A stretch of DNA of 23,166 nt from positions 1-23,166 of the IMG/VR virus record IMGVR_UViG_3300033143_001929. One strand, given 5' to 3'. This DNA is from a virus. A model generated the notes under the pieces. That model saw only the letters and a program-made list of their open reading frames with translations, searched no databases and was not told where the DNA came from. Of the stretch, positions 1 to 8,539 are shown in pieces (position 1 is the first letter of the stretch; the number at the start of each line of letters is the position of its first letter). The position numbers were made by a program, and so were the translations under genes.

Positions 1-88
1 CTCTCGTGTCCGAGCACGTGCAATTTTTGATTAATAATATCAATCACTTACATCATTAGTTAAATTAAATCATATAGATAGGTCTAAT

Positions 89-433
89 ATGGCACAACCA
101 AATCAAAAAAAAGACAACCGAGGCGGGAAACGTGAAGGGGCGGGCAGAAAGCCTGAGACTTTAAGCGTTAATCAAGTCAGGCTCATGCTTAAGAAGGCAA
201 AAGACTGGGCGAAGAAGACAGGCAAAGAGGTTGATGATATTTTGCTTGAGATCATTTATGAGTCGAAGGGTGACAGTACAAAGCTGAACGCTATTAAGCT
301 CTGGAAAGAATATACTATTGCAAAACTACAGGAAGGTGGTGAGACTGATCAGGTGCTTGGTCCACAGATTGGATTGCCCCCGACAAAGCCTGATCCTGCA
401 TTGAGCCTTGTAGAAGACAAGAAGGCTGGATGA
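89..433 (+). CDS. Probable terminase small subunit
   Basis: A 114-residue basic, helical protein that directly precedes and overlaps the large terminase (ATGA at 430-433). The N-terminus carries GGKREGAGRKPE (about residues 12-23), a basic motif often seen at the start of phage small terminase or terminase-associated DNA-binding proteins. A Lys-rich helical middle and an acidic C-terminus follow. Small terminases recognise the packaging site on phage DNA and load it onto the motor. Here that role is inferred from position and motif; no pac site is visible. The start at 89 has the Shine-Dalgarno-like GATAGG (77-82) six bases upstream, a variant that recurs before other genes in this window. 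It could instead be an unrelated small DNA-binding protein. Confidence 0.7.
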   Translation: MAQPNQKKDNRGGKREGAGRKPETLSVNQVRLMLKKAKDWAKKTGKEVDDILLEIIYESKGDSTKLNAIKLWKEYTIAKLQEGGETDQVLGPQIGLPPTKPDPALSLVEDKKAG

Positions 434-1866
434 AGTGGTATCCACATGCAGGCCCACAGACTGAGTTTTGTTCAAGGGGTGAGTTTGAAGTCCTTTTCGG
501 AGGCTCTGCTGGGCCTGGAAAAACTGATTGCCTTATCATGGAGGCATCAAGGTATGTATCGATTGATACTTATCGCGGGGTAATACTCAGGCGTACATTC
601 CCGCAGCTTCAAGAAGTTATAGATCGCTGCTATAAGTGGTATCCTTTGATCGGTGGTATTTATAGGGCCACTGAGCATAGATGGTATTTCCCAGGAGGCG
701 GGACTATAACTCTTGGTCATATGCAGTTTGAGAATGATAAGTTTAATTATCAGGGCAAAGAATTTCAGTTTATAGGATTCGATGAGCTGACCCAGTTTAC
801 CGAAACCCAGTATCTTTATCTGTTTTCAAGGGCAAGGTCCACCAATCCTGCAGTCCCATCAAGGATAAGGTCAACGACTAACCCAGGTGGCATAGGCCAT
901 TATTGGGTAAAGGAAAGATTTGTATCTATAGCTAATCATGCACAAACATTCATTGATCCAAAATCTGGGTTATCCAGAGCATTTATACCGGCAACGATTG
1001 AAGACAACCCTACATTATTCGACAATGATCCGGCGTACTTGGCACGACTTGAGGCACTGCCGGAGATTGAGAAGCTAAGACTCAGGCACGGTATATGGGA
1101 TGCATTTGAAGGGCAGGTCTTTACTGAGCTTTCAATGCGTGTTCACGGTATTGATGATTTCACCCCGCCACCAGAATGGGAGAAGATCCTTTTATTTGAC
1201 TGGGGTTATGCCAAACCATTCTGCGCCCATTGGTACGCGGTTGATTATGATGGTATCGCTTATCTGTACCGAGAGTGGTACGGGAACAAAGGTGATGAGA
1301 CAGATGTCGGGGTTAGGATGCAGGCATGGGAAGTGGCACGCGGGATACTTGAGCGTGAGAAAGAGCATGTCAGGGTTCGTATAGCAGATCCTTCTATCTG
1401 GCACGCACGCCCTGATTTTCGTAAGAAAGAGTCTAAAGGTGAGACTATTCAGGAAGACATGGCGGCAGAAGGTGTATTTTTCCTAAAGGCTGATAATGAG
1501 CGTGTTCAGGGGAAACTACAGGTTCATAAAAGATTAAAGGTTGAAGAAGAGATAGACAAGGAAACCGGAGAGATTACCGGCGAACATCCCATGTTTTATG
1601 CCGTGAAGTCTGCTAAAGCATTTTGGCGAGTCATGGAAAACATAGTTGAAGACCAGAAGAATCCAGAAGATGTTGATACTAAACAGGAAGACCATCCTTA
1701 TGATTGCTTTAGATATTTTTGTATGTCCAGGCCGATCAAGCCTAAAAAGGTTGAGCAAATACCACAAGGCAGTTTCAGAGCAGAGCGCAATAAATTGATT
1801 AATGCAAAAAAATACGCAAGGCGTCACGGTGTATCACTTGATGTCGCATTTGGCAGGGTTCGTTAA
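430..1866 (+). CDS. terL: Terminase large subunit (packaging ATPase/nuclease)
   Basis: This is the packaging motor, an ATPase and RNase H-fold nuclease that pumps DNA through the portal and cuts it. Within 478 residues, Walker A is GGSAGPGKT (residues 24-32) and Walker B is FQFIGFDEL (112-120, with D118 and E119). A STTNPGG coupling-type motif sits at 148-154. The nuclease half shows the expected spaced acidic residues: D257 in LLFDWGY, D320 in RIADPS and D425 in DHPYD. Length is usual for the family. The gene is coupled to the small subunit by ATGA and to the portal by TAATG at 1864-1868, so the three packaging proteins are probably made together. All key residues are present and nothing suggests truncation. 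Confidence 0.96.
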   Translation: MKWYPHAGPQTEFCSRGEFEVLFGGSAGPGKTDCLIMEASRYVSIDTYRGVILRRTFPQLQEVIDRCYKWYPLIGGIYRATEHRWYFPGGGTITLGHMQFENDKFNYQGKEFQFIGFDELTQFTETQYLYLFSRARSTNPAVPSRIRSTTNPGGIGHYWVKERFVSIANHAQTFIDPKSGLSRAFIPATIEDNPTLFDNDPAYLARLEALPEIEKLRLRHGIWDAFEGQVFTELSMRVHGIDDFTPPPEWEKILLFDWGYAKPFCAHWYAVDYDGIAYLYREWYGNKGDETDVGVRMQAWEVARGILEREKEHVRVRIADPSIWHARPDFRKKESKGETIQEDMAAEGVFFLKADNERVQGKLQVHKRLKVEEEIDKETGEITGEHPMFYAVKSAKAFWRVMENIVEDQKNPEDVDTKQEDHPYDCFRYFCMSRPIKPKKVEQIPQGSFRAERNKLINAKKYARRHGVSLDVAFGRVR

Positions 1867-3671
1867 TGGCTGATATACAGAAACTATGGGAAGGTCGATT
1901 AAGCCGAGCGCAGAAAGTCCATGAAGAATGGGCTAAGCAGTTCAAGGTTGAGATGGCGCGTCAGTATTTTGCTGGCAAACAAAACCCCGGCTACCCTCAA
2001 GATGAGTGGATAACGATCAATAAAATCTATTCTCATTTAATGGCACAGCTCCCGACCCTGTATTCTATTGACCCTTATTTTTATGTGAAGGTTAAAAAGT
2101 CATATACACCTGACCCAGATCAGATAGCGATATTTGAGCAGCGTGGGAAGATACGACAGGCCATGCTTAATTATCTCAAGGGTGAGCTTAAGCTAAAATC
2201 AAAGGCAAGATTATCTATCCAAGATGCTCATTTTGCCTATGGTGTAATGAAGGTCCACTACACGGCAGACGAACAGGAAAACGCGAAAGCTGGAGAGCAG
2301 ATTTTAGGTGACGATGAGAATCCATTGCTTGATGATGATGGTGAGCCGTTGTTGCAGCCAGAAACAATACCAGTAAACAAGCGATATAACATTACCAGAA
2401 CCCATCCAGACGATTTTATATGGTCAGGTGATGCAGGTCCTTTAGAGGACAAGTGGGAGTGGGTAGCTGAGCGCGTGCGTGTATCGATGGACGAGGCCAA
2501 GCAGGACAAGCGGTTTAATAAAAGATTTTTAAATTCAATCAAGCCCAGAAATAAAGACGAAGACAAAAAAGGCATCTTAAACAAGGCAAGATCGTTTTTT
2601 AACGGGGCTGACGAACCAAAGAAAGAAACGGATGTTGTTGTATACTGGGAAATATACGATATTAAGAAACAGCAATGGTTAGTCATATCAGAAGATGCTG
2701 ACGGCCCTTTGATTGATCCAAGCCCATTGCCTCCAGGCACTGAGGACCATCCTTACGGTATTTTAAGATTTACCATGCAAGATGACAGCCCTTATCCTAT
2801 ACCGCCTTTGAGTCAGGGCATAGACCCGCAGAAAGAGTATAATCTTGCACGTTCTCGTATTATGACGCACAGAAAGCGCTTTAATCGTAAATATACGATA
2901 ATCAGGGCAATGCTTGAGACCGAGGATGAGGCTAGTAAGCTGGAAAATGGTGATGATGGAACACTGATATTTGCCAATAATCATGGCGCTGTCGAGCCTA
3001 TACAGGATGCACAGTTAGACCAGCAAAGTTATACCGAGATAGGTATGCTCAATAATGATCTGGTAGAGGTATTAGGTTCTCCGGACCAGTCTCGCGGTAT
3101 AGCTGATGCAGACAGTGCTACCGAGGCCAGTATTTTAGATAATCGTCTTGAGGTTAGAGAGGGCGACAGGCTTAGTACAGTGATTGACTTTGTAACCGAT
3201 GTTGCTAAAAAACTGGACATGTTAATACAGGCGCATATCTCACAGGATGAAGCGGTCAAGATCACAGGTCCGGAGGGCGAATTTTGGCAGACAGTCAAAG
3301 AGACAGACTATGAGCAGATTGCAGGTGAATTTGAGTACACCGTTAATGCCGGCGCTTCTCAGCCAAGACTACCCGACATAGAGCGTAGTCAGTGGATTGC
3401 GTTCTTGAGTCAGGTTGTAATCCCATTCCCCCATATTCTCACAGCGCCAAGTGTTATGAAGCGAATGGCTGAAATGTTCCATATTGAAGACGAAAACGCT
3501 CTGGAAGAATTCAGGCAGTTAGGGATGAAGATTATGAGTGGTGAAATGCCAACTCCGGGCAATCAGGGAGGCGGACCTCCAGGCGGAAGCGCTGAATCAC
3601 AAACAATAGGTTCAGCGCTTGGTGCTTTGGGCGGTAATAATAACGGCGGTGGCGCGGAGACTGTACAGTAA
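1866..3671 (+). CDS. Portal protein
   Basis: A 601-residue protein immediately downstream of the terminase and upstream of scaffold and capsid, the usual place for the portal ring at the DNA-entry vertex. The N-terminus is helical and rich in Lys and Trp. It is followed by an aromatic stretch, QLPTLYSIDPYFYVK (61-75), typical of large podovirus-type portals. The middle holds a beta/alpha wing-like region (about 250-330) and a helical part with GIDPQKEYNLARSR. The last 45 or so residues are Gly/Asn/Pro-rich and probably disordered. The size fits P22-like or T7-like portals better than the shorter HK97-type. No single diagnostic motif exists, so the call rests on size, composition and synteny. 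TAATG couplings lie at both ends. Confidence 0.88.
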   Translation: MADIQKLWEGRLSRAQKVHEEWAKQFKVEMARQYFAGKQNPGYPQDEWITINKIYSHLMAQLPTLYSIDPYFYVKVKKSYTPDPDQIAIFEQRGKIRQAMLNYLKGELKLKSKARLSIQDAHFAYGVMKVHYTADEQENAKAGEQILGDDENPLLDDDGEPLLQPETIPVNKRYNITRTHPDDFIWSGDAGPLEDKWEWVAERVRVSMDEAKQDKRFNKRFLNSIKPRNKDEDKKGILNKARSFFNGADEPKKETDVVVYWEIYDIKKQQWLVISEDADGPLIDPSPLPPGTEDHPYGILRFTMQDDSPYPIPPLSQGIDPQKEYNLARSRIMTHRKRFNRKYTIIRAMLETEDEASKLENGDDGTLIFANNHGAVEPIQDAQLDQQSYTEIGMLNNDLVEVLGSPDQSRGIADADSATEASILDNRLEVREGDRLSTVIDFVTDVAKKLDMLIQAHISQDEAVKITGPEGEFWQTVKETDYEQIAGEFEYTVNAGASQPRLPDIERSQWIAFLSQVVIPFPHILTAPSVMKRMAEMFHIEDENALEEFRQLGMKIMSGEMPTPGNQGGGPPGGSAESQTIGSALGALGGNNNGGGAETVQ

Positions 3672-3934
3672 TGCCTTTATATAACTACATGTGTCCTAAA
3701 TGTGGATCAAGGCGCGATGCATTTAGAAAGATAACCGACCGTCATCAAGGCCCTGCTTGCTGTAATACGCCGATGGAGCAGAAGATAACAGGTCAATATG
3801 CCATTCATGGGAATGTTGATTTTGTTACAGATGATATAACAGGAGACCCGATCAGGATTGAATCAAGAAAACAGCATGATCAGGTTTGTGAGAAAAACGG
3901 CGTTTCGCCGATGTATGGGAAAGGATGGTCATGA
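3671..3934 (+). CDS. Small FmdB-like zinc-ribbon protein
   Basis: An 87-residue protein starting MPLYNYMCPKCG, which matches the opening of FmdB-type zinc-ribbon proteins. Putative metal ligands are C8, C11, C30 and C31. The second pair is CC rather than the usual CxxC, so geometry may differ or one cysteine may not bind metal. The rest is polar, ending in a tail with YGKGW. It is coupled to the portal gene (TAATG at 3669-3673) and to the next gene (ATGA at 3931-3934). Position suggests co-expression with head assembly proteins. Its function is unknown; a minor structural or regulatory role is a guess. Confidence 0.75.
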   Translation: MPLYNYMCPKCGSRRDAFRKITDRHQGPACCNTPMEQKITGQYAIHGNVDFVTDDITGDPIRIESRKQHDQVCEKNGVSPMYGKGWS

Positions 3935-4104
3935 GAATTTGCGATAAGTGCAAAGAGAAGGCAACGAATAAAGTCATATTTGCTGTAGAGGATCAACGTT
4001 TTGATGTTTGCAGCAAGTGTGAGAAAGAAGTTTTGGATCTGTTAATATCAGACCCGAAAAAATCTAAGCACAGTTTGCTTAGTCTTAAAAACAAGGCTAG
4101 TTAG
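3931..4104 (+). CDS. Tiny CxxC/CxxC protein of unknown function
   Basis: A 57-residue frame beginning MRICDKCKEKATNK and ending LLSLKNKAS. Two cysteine pairs, C4/C7 (CDKC) and C27/C30 (CSKC), are spaced like a zinc ribbon, with a basic C-terminal tail. The ATG overlaps the stop of the preceding zinc-ribbon gene as ATGA, the coupling used throughout this operon, and the frame fills the otherwise empty gap before the scaffold gene. Both facts support it being translated. Its role is unknown; two adjacent zinc-ribbon genes between portal and scaffold may act together. Confidence 0.7.
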   Translation: MRICDKCKEKATNKVIFAVEDQRFDVCSKCEKEVLDLLISDPKKSKHSLLSLKNKAS

Positions 4105-4125
4105 CCTTAACGATAGGTAATTAAT

Positions 4126-4905
4126 ATGGCAGACGCAGAAATCGATAATGCTGAAGAACAACCCGTAGATGACTCCACTGGAATAACTGATATGGGACTC
4201 GAAAGCGGCGGCGAACAATCTGAGAATCAGATAACCCAGGCGGGAACTGATGACGCTAATGTGTTCTACGATCCGACACAGCTTCCAGACGAAATGCAAG
4301 GCTTGTATAAAGAAATGCAGGGAGCTTTTACCAAAAAGATGCAGGATTTTAGCAGTAGAAAGGATGATCTTGAGTTAATGGATCAGTTCAGGGCAAACCC
4401 ACAAGCAGTTTTACAGCAAGTGGCAACCCAATATGGATTAACATTAAATCAAGGGCAAGGTGAAGAGCCAGGCGAATTTGAACCTCAGACCTGGGATGAC
4501 GTAACGAAAACCGTCACAGAACAGGTTATTAGTCAGTTACAACCGTTATTAGGTAAAGTTCAGGAGCTGCAAAAAGGTAATATTGAGCAGCATTTAGACC
4601 AGAACCATCCAGATTGGCGGGTGTATGAAGACAAGATGATGAGCTTAGTTAATCAACATCCAACTCTTGCAGACAATCCAGATCTTTTATATAAACTATC
4701 CGTGCCCGATGATGTTTTACAGTCAAGGGCAACGCAAATGGCATTAAAAAAGCTGCAAACGAATACGGATGGTGCACAAGTGTCGAGCGGTAGTAGCACA
4801 AACAAATCTGTAACTACAAACCCGAAGGTCAATAATTTCAATGATGCTGTCAAGGCTGCGAAAGCAAAACTGGCAAGTCAGGGGATGCATAGACCTACAC
4901 ACTAA
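4126..4905 (+). CDS. Probable capsid scaffolding protein
   Basis: A 259-residue protein directly upstream of the major capsid gene, where scaffolds are found. The N-terminal 60 residues are very acidic and disordered-looking. The middle is Gln- and Glu-rich and helical, with probable coiled coil. The C-terminus is short and basic (about 235-259, with AVKAAKAKLASQG), resembling the capsid-binding end of scaffolds. Scaffolds nucleate the procapsid and leave or are cleaved before DNA packaging. No protease gene is visible nearby, so release rather than digestion is the simpler guess. The start has GATAGG (4112-4117) eight bases upstream. The call is from composition and synteny. Confidence 0.78.
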   Translation: MADAEIDNAEEQPVDDSTGITDMGLESGGEQSENQITQAGTDDANVFYDPTQLPDEMQGLYKEMQGAFTKKMQDFSSRKDDLELMDQFRANPQAVLQQVATQYGLTLNQGQGEEPGEFEPQTWDDVTKTVTEQVISQLQPLLGKVQELQKGNIEQHLDQNHPDWRVYEDKMMSLVNQHPTLADNPDLLYKLSVPDDVLQSRATQMALKKLQTNTDGAQVSSGSSTNKSVTTNPKVNNFNDAVKAAKAKLASQGMHRPTH

Positions 4906-4918
4906 ATGAGGAAATATC

Positions 4919-6028
4919 ATGGCTACAATAGGTGATACTGGCGCTCCCAGTACCAATACCCTATATTACGATGCGTTACTGTCTACGACATTAGATTCTT
5001 ATGTCGGCAGTGGTAACATGTTTGATAATATCTTCAAGGACAGTGCGTTTCTCGCGTTTTTGCGTCAGTCAAATGCAGTACAAATGCAGAATGGCGGCGA
5101 ACGTATCCGCGCTCCCTTGATGTACGGGAAAAACAGTACCGTTAAATCTTACTCCGACTATGAAACACTGGACACCACGCCACAAGACGGCATGACTACA
5201 GCGTTTTATGACTGGCGCGAGATTGGCGGCACTATCTCAATTTCACGTAAAGAAGAACGTCAGAACTCAGGCGAGGCGGCTATTATTGCCCTGCTTGAAA
5301 GTAAGATTCGACAGGCAGAAATGTCTATGCGTGAAGAAATCAACCGGCAACTAATCCAGGGTACGGTGTCAAGTTCGACATTTATTCCTGGTAATGAAGC
5401 CAAAGACCTGAACCCGCTTGCATGGTTCTTGCGTAAAGACAACACAACTGATCCCACCACGGGCGGTAATGTTGGCAATATCGCAGGTGCTACCGAGGAT
5501 TGGTGGAGACATCAGACAGCTGTTGGCAATAGTGGATCAAAAGACACGGGCAATGATTTTGCGCTGGCAATTACGACTTATGCAGGATTAAAAGTCGGCT
5601 TGCGTAGAATGTACAATACTTGTTCTCGTGGCTCTGGCGGTTCACCTAATCTGGTTCTTATGGATCAAATTACGTTTGAAACGTATGAGAATGCCCTGGA
5701 TACTCAGGTGCGCTATCAAAACACTGCAATGGCTGATATGGGCTTTGATAATATCAAGCTACGCGGGGCTACTTGTGTATGGGATGAGCAGGTTCCTGAT
5801 CTGGATAGCGGCACTGTCGCTAATACAACTGGAACGGCGTTCTTCTTGAACACAAACTTTTATAACCTGATAATCGATCAAGAAACTGATGTTGTTACGA
5901 CTCCGTTTGTTGAGCCTGAGAATCAGACAGCGAAGACAGCTAAGATACTGTTTATGGGTAATACTGCGGTAAGTAACTTGCGTAAGCATGGCGCTCTCTA
6001 TGGTATGCCTTTGACAATCGTGTCTTAA
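4919..6028 (+). CDS. Major capsid protein (HK97-fold type)
   Basis: A 369-residue protein that forms the head shell. Features expected of the HK97-type group are an extended N-terminal arm (about 1-60), a beta-rich E-loop-like region around 70-110 (IRAPLMYGKNS, then DGMTTAFYDWREIGGTISIS), and a long helix rich in Glu, Arg and Gln (about 112-150, with EMSMREEINRQLIQG). The family is inferred from size, architecture and position between scaffold and decoration gene. There is no obvious N-terminal propeptide. It has one of the strongest ribosome-binding sites in the window (GAGGAAA, 4909-4915), consistent with the highest expression. Intact, with no odd features. Confidence 0.9.
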   Translation: MATIGDTGAPSTNTLYYDALLSTTLDSYVGSGNMFDNIFKDSAFLAFLRQSNAVQMQNGGERIRAPLMYGKNSTVKSYSDYETLDTTPQDGMTTAFYDWREIGGTISISRKEERQNSGEAAIIALLESKIRQAEMSMREEINRQLIQGTVSSSTFIPGNEAKDLNPLAWFLRKDNTTDPTTGGNVGNIAGATEDWWRHQTAVGNSGSKDTGNDFALAITTYAGLKVGLRRMYNTCSRGSGGSPNLVLMDQITFETYENALDTQVRYQNTAMADMGFDNIKLRGATCVWDEQVPDLDSGTVANTTGTAFFLNTNFYNLIIDQETDVVTTPFVEPENQTAKTAKILFMGNTAVSNLRKHGALYGMPLTIVS

Positions 6029-6082
6029 TTTCTAACAAAACGGGAAGGGTAGGGCTTTCGTCAGTCACAAAAGGAAACTACT

Positions 6083-6559
6083 ATGTTATTTCAACGTATT
6101 AACAGGAGCAATCCTGAGAAAATATTTATTGTTGCAAAAAATTCCTATGCAACCGCTTCTCTGACCAACGGTCAGGCGGTTATCTGGGATTATGCCACTG
6201 ACGCTGATGGTGTCGGTGTAACAAAACCAACTGATGGTACAGGTCGCGCAGGTCATTATGGCAATGCGTTTGCCGGTATCGCTTCTGAAACTATCGCTTC
6301 TGGTGATTATGGTCTTTTACAGACTTATGGTTATCATTCAGCGGTTCGTGTTCGCACGCATACGGGGGCTAACCCTGCAATTGCTGCGGGTACGGCTTTG
6401 ACATGTGTTGATGCTATTTTTGCATTGGCAAGTTATCCAGCTGCAGCTGCAGCTACATCTACCGTTACCCTGCATAACGCAGACTGGGTAGGTCATGCAC
6501 TGGCAGCACAGGCGAGCTTTACGACGAAGGCCGTAGCTTGTTTCTTGAAGGGTCTTTAA
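6083..6559 (+). CDS. Probable head decoration / minor capsid protein
   Basis: A 158-residue protein rich in Ala, Gly and Thr, mostly predicted beta, with segments such as YGNAFAGIASETIASGDYG and an Ala-rich stretch near 117-124. The gene directly follows the major capsid gene, has its own good ribosome-binding site (AAAGGA about eight bases before the ATG), and is followed by a hairpin-type terminator. That pairing suggests a head decoration protein needed in many copies. Similar small beta proteins next to capsid genes are often annotated as decoration or head-fibre proteins. No motif proves it. Confidence 0.6.
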   Translation: MLFQRINRSNPEKIFIVAKNSYATASLTNGQAVIWDYATDADGVGVTKPTDGTGRAGHYGNAFAGIASETIASGDYGLLQTYGYHSAVRVRTHTGANPAIAAGTALTCVDAIFALASYPAAAAATSTVTLHNADWVGHALAAQASFTTKAVACFLKGL

Positions 6560-6563
6560 TAAC

Positions 6564-6590
6564 AAGCGGAGATAGGGCCGCTTTATTTTC
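6564..6590 (+). terminator. Candidate Rho-independent terminator after the capsid genes
   Basis: AAGCGG (6564-6569) and CCGCTT (6578-6583) are perfect inverted repeats around an eight-base loop, followed by TATTTTC (6584-6590). A six-pair stem with four G:C pairs and a T-rich tail fits a modest intrinsic terminator. It may only partly stop transcription, giving more transcript of capsid and decoration genes than of genes downstream. Confidence 0.55.
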
Positions 6591-6604
6591 GATAGGGGAT
6601 AATA

Positions 6605-6874
6605 ATGAACGAAGCAATTAATGAAGCAGAAGCAAAATACAGTTTTGACGGGCCATTTAAAGAGCCTGTTGTTAAATGTGATTCATGCCAGGAGATTTTG
6701 TTAAGGCAGCGATTACAGCAAACGGGCAAATGTCCTCATTGCGGTAATACTCGTGTCAGGAATGTCAATAATATGACAGAAGCTGATGCAGCAAAGGCTA
6801 AAAAGTGGGCAGAAGAAGGCTTGCTTGATGCTGATTGGCTAACCTTGTTTGAAGCGAATGAGGTGGATGCATGA
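6605..6874 (+). CDS. Small zinc-ribbon protein
   Basis: An 89-residue protein with a four-cysteine zinc ribbon: C25/C28 (CDSC) and C43/C46 (CPHC), followed by GNTRVRNVNN. Around it are an acidic N-terminal helix and an Ala/Lys then acidic C-terminal helix. It starts a new block after the candidate terminator, with GATAGG (6591-6596) eight bases before the ATG, and is coupled by ATGA to the glycosyltransferase-methyltransferase gene. Similar small proteins are common in phage head operons, but their role is not established. Confidence 0.7.
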   Translation: MNEAINEAEAKYSFDGPFKEPVVKCDSCQEILLRQRLQQTGKCPHCGNTRVRNVNNMTEADAAKAKKWAEEGLLDADWLTLFEANEVDA

Positions 6875-8256
6875 AGATTGTTATCGGTATTCCTTGCTAT
6901 CAAGGGGTAAGTGCAGAGACTTTGGAAGACTACATGCGCCTTTCGTATTATTTAGGCCGCAGATGTTCAGAGCATGAGTTTACATTAGCTATTAAGAGCA
7001 AATCAGAGCAATTCAGGGCAAGAAATGCCATTGTTGAAGGCGCTTTGCAGGTCGGGGCTGATTATCTGTTATTTCTTGATGATGACCATGTTATTGACTG
7101 GGAAATAACATCGGGTCCTAACAGCCGATATGGGATGGTGCAAACCCTGATAGACCATCTTGAGAATGATGAGAAAATGGGCGTTTGCGGAGTAGTTTAT
7201 TATCACCGTGGCTCACAATGCAGACCTGTCTTGATGAAAAGAGGCAATGACGGCGGTTATTATTGGTTGCGTGATGATGAGATAACTGGAGAACTGCAAG
7301 AGGTCGCTGTGCAAGGCGGCGGCTGTATGATGCTTAAAATGAGCATGTTTGATCGTATTCAAGCTCCTTATTTTGAGCCGGAGCATGATTTAGGGACTGA
7401 TTTACAGATCAGTACCAAAGCAATCGAAGCCGGTTTCAAGGTATGTTGTGATACTTCTATTCAAATAGGCCATGTTCTTGCAAAACGTGAGGTTGTATCC
7501 CCTCAGAACCGCCACAGGATAGCAATGGAGAACGCACAGCAGGTTTCAGGTGGTGCAGAAGGGCTTGATAGTGCTTGGATGCTAAACAGCGCACTAGGGC
7601 TTTACAGGCAGGATGCAGAGGAATACCTGGGCTGCAAAATGCAAGACATGGGATCTATTGCAATGCGTTACAGCATGGATGATCTTGAAAAGTACAAGGG
7701 CGACCTGAAAAAATATTATGCAACGCGAGGGAAAGAGCAGTTAGCGCGGCAAGTCTTGTTTCATCATACAGACCCTATGGTGCAGCAAATGGAAATGTTT
7801 CATAACATGGTTAATTCACAGGCTCCTGCACGTGGCGTAGATGTAGGATGTGGATCGGCTCCAGTAACCTTTGAGCTGGCTATGCGAGGCCATCATATTG
7901 ATTTTGTGGATGTCGATGGTGCTGCAGCTTATGACTTCACTAAATGGCGTGCTGAAAAACGCGGTATTGATGCAGGCTTTGAGCTTAAAGGGCCTTATGA
8001 CTACGCATTTATGCTGGATTCAATCGAGCATATAGAAGATTGGCAATCAGTTCTTTTGGAGGTGATCGAGAATCTAAAGGAAGACGGCGCATTTATCACA
8101 AACTATTTCTTCAACAATGACTTTGATAATCCAGAGCACGTTTCAATGGATCACGCGGCTGTCAAGATGTTTCTGACAGAACACGGTGTATTTCCGTTAA
8201 GTGACTTATTATGGACTAAAAAAGACCTTGGATTTATGGATAAGGAGGCAGGATGA
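6871..8256 (+). CDS. Glycosyltransferase (GT-A type) fused to SAM-dependent methyltransferase
   Basis: A 461-residue two-domain enzyme. The N-terminal half (about 1-230) looks like a GT-A family glycosyltransferase. MKIVIGIPCYQG opens the nucleotide-sugar fold, FLDDDH (68-73) is the DxD-type metal/nucleotide-sugar motif, GGGCMMLKMSMF (149-160) and EPEHDLGTD (169-177) resemble acceptor-side motifs, and H201 is a further candidate ligand. After a helical linker (230-315) comes a class I methyltransferase: VDVGCGSAP (323-331) is the SAM-binding glycine loop, FVDVDG (345-350) the acidic strand end, and LDSIEHIED (382-390) matches the motif after it. The pathway is unknown. Its place between capsid and tail genes suggests that it glycosylates and methylates a virion part or host glycan; this is inference. 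Overlaps by ATGA at both ends. Confidence 0.85.
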   Translation: MKIVIGIPCYQGVSAETLEDYMRLSYYLGRRCSEHEFTLAIKSKSEQFRARNAIVEGALQVGADYLLFLDDDHVIDWEITSGPNSRYGMVQTLIDHLENDEKMGVCGVVYYHRGSQCRPVLMKRGNDGGYYWLRDDEITGELQEVAVQGGGCMMLKMSMFDRIQAPYFEPEHDLGTDLQISTKAIEAGFKVCCDTSIQIGHVLAKREVVSPQNRHRIAMENAQQVSGGAEGLDSAWMLNSALGLYRQDAEEYLGCKMQDMGSIAMRYSMDDLEKYKGDLKKYYATRGKEQLARQVLFHHTDPMVQQMEMFHNMVNSQAPARGVDVGCGSAPVTFELAMRGHHIDFVDVDGAAAYDFTKWRAEKRGIDAGFELKGPYDYAFMLDSIEHIEDWQSVLLEVIENLKEDGAFITNYFFNNDFDNPEHVSMDHAAVKMFLTEHGVFPLSDLLWTKKDLGFMDKEAG

Positions 8257-8534
8257 GTATTCAGGCGAGATCGGTATTTTTTGATAATACCAACAATATT
8301 GTACGTTTTTGGGATTGGGCTATTGTGACTACGACTTTGGGAACAATGGCAGAGCCTTTTGTCGTTAATGAGCGTACACAACTTAATACGCCAACAATTG
8401 AATTTGACCCGACTGATGAAATGGTACGCATTGACAATATACGCGCTATGCCGGTAGGACAGTCTTATAATGTTTTATCAGGTGATGATATGCCCATGCA
8501 TGGCGGTGAACAAATGCCGCGTGATGGCAGATAA
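8253..8534 (+). CDS. Unknown small late protein
   Basis: A 93-residue protein that I do not recognise. The sequence looks beta-rich, with no cysteines and no membrane segment, and ends in a flexible Gly/Met/Asp-rich tail (MPMHGGEQMPRDGR). It is coupled to the preceding enzyme gene by an ATGA-type overlap, so it is probably translated with it. It could be a minor head protein or a partner of the enzyme. Nothing in the sequence decides between these. Confidence 0.6.
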   Translation: MSIQARSVFFDNTNNIVRFWDWAIVTTTLGTMAEPFVVNERTQLNTPTIEFDPTDEMVRIDNIRAMPVGQSYNVLSGDDMPMHGGEQMPRDGR

Positions 8535-8539
8535 GTTTA

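Noticed and set aside
2-34. Possible C-terminal end of an upstream gene (reads SRVRARAIFD before TAA at 32-34).
   Set aside because: Only ten codons are visible at the window edge, and the other frames cannot be excluded.
2258-2740. 160-residue minus-strand open frame inside the portal gene.
   Set aside because: Serine-rich shadow translation antisense to a confident gene, with no ribosome-binding site or recognisable domain.
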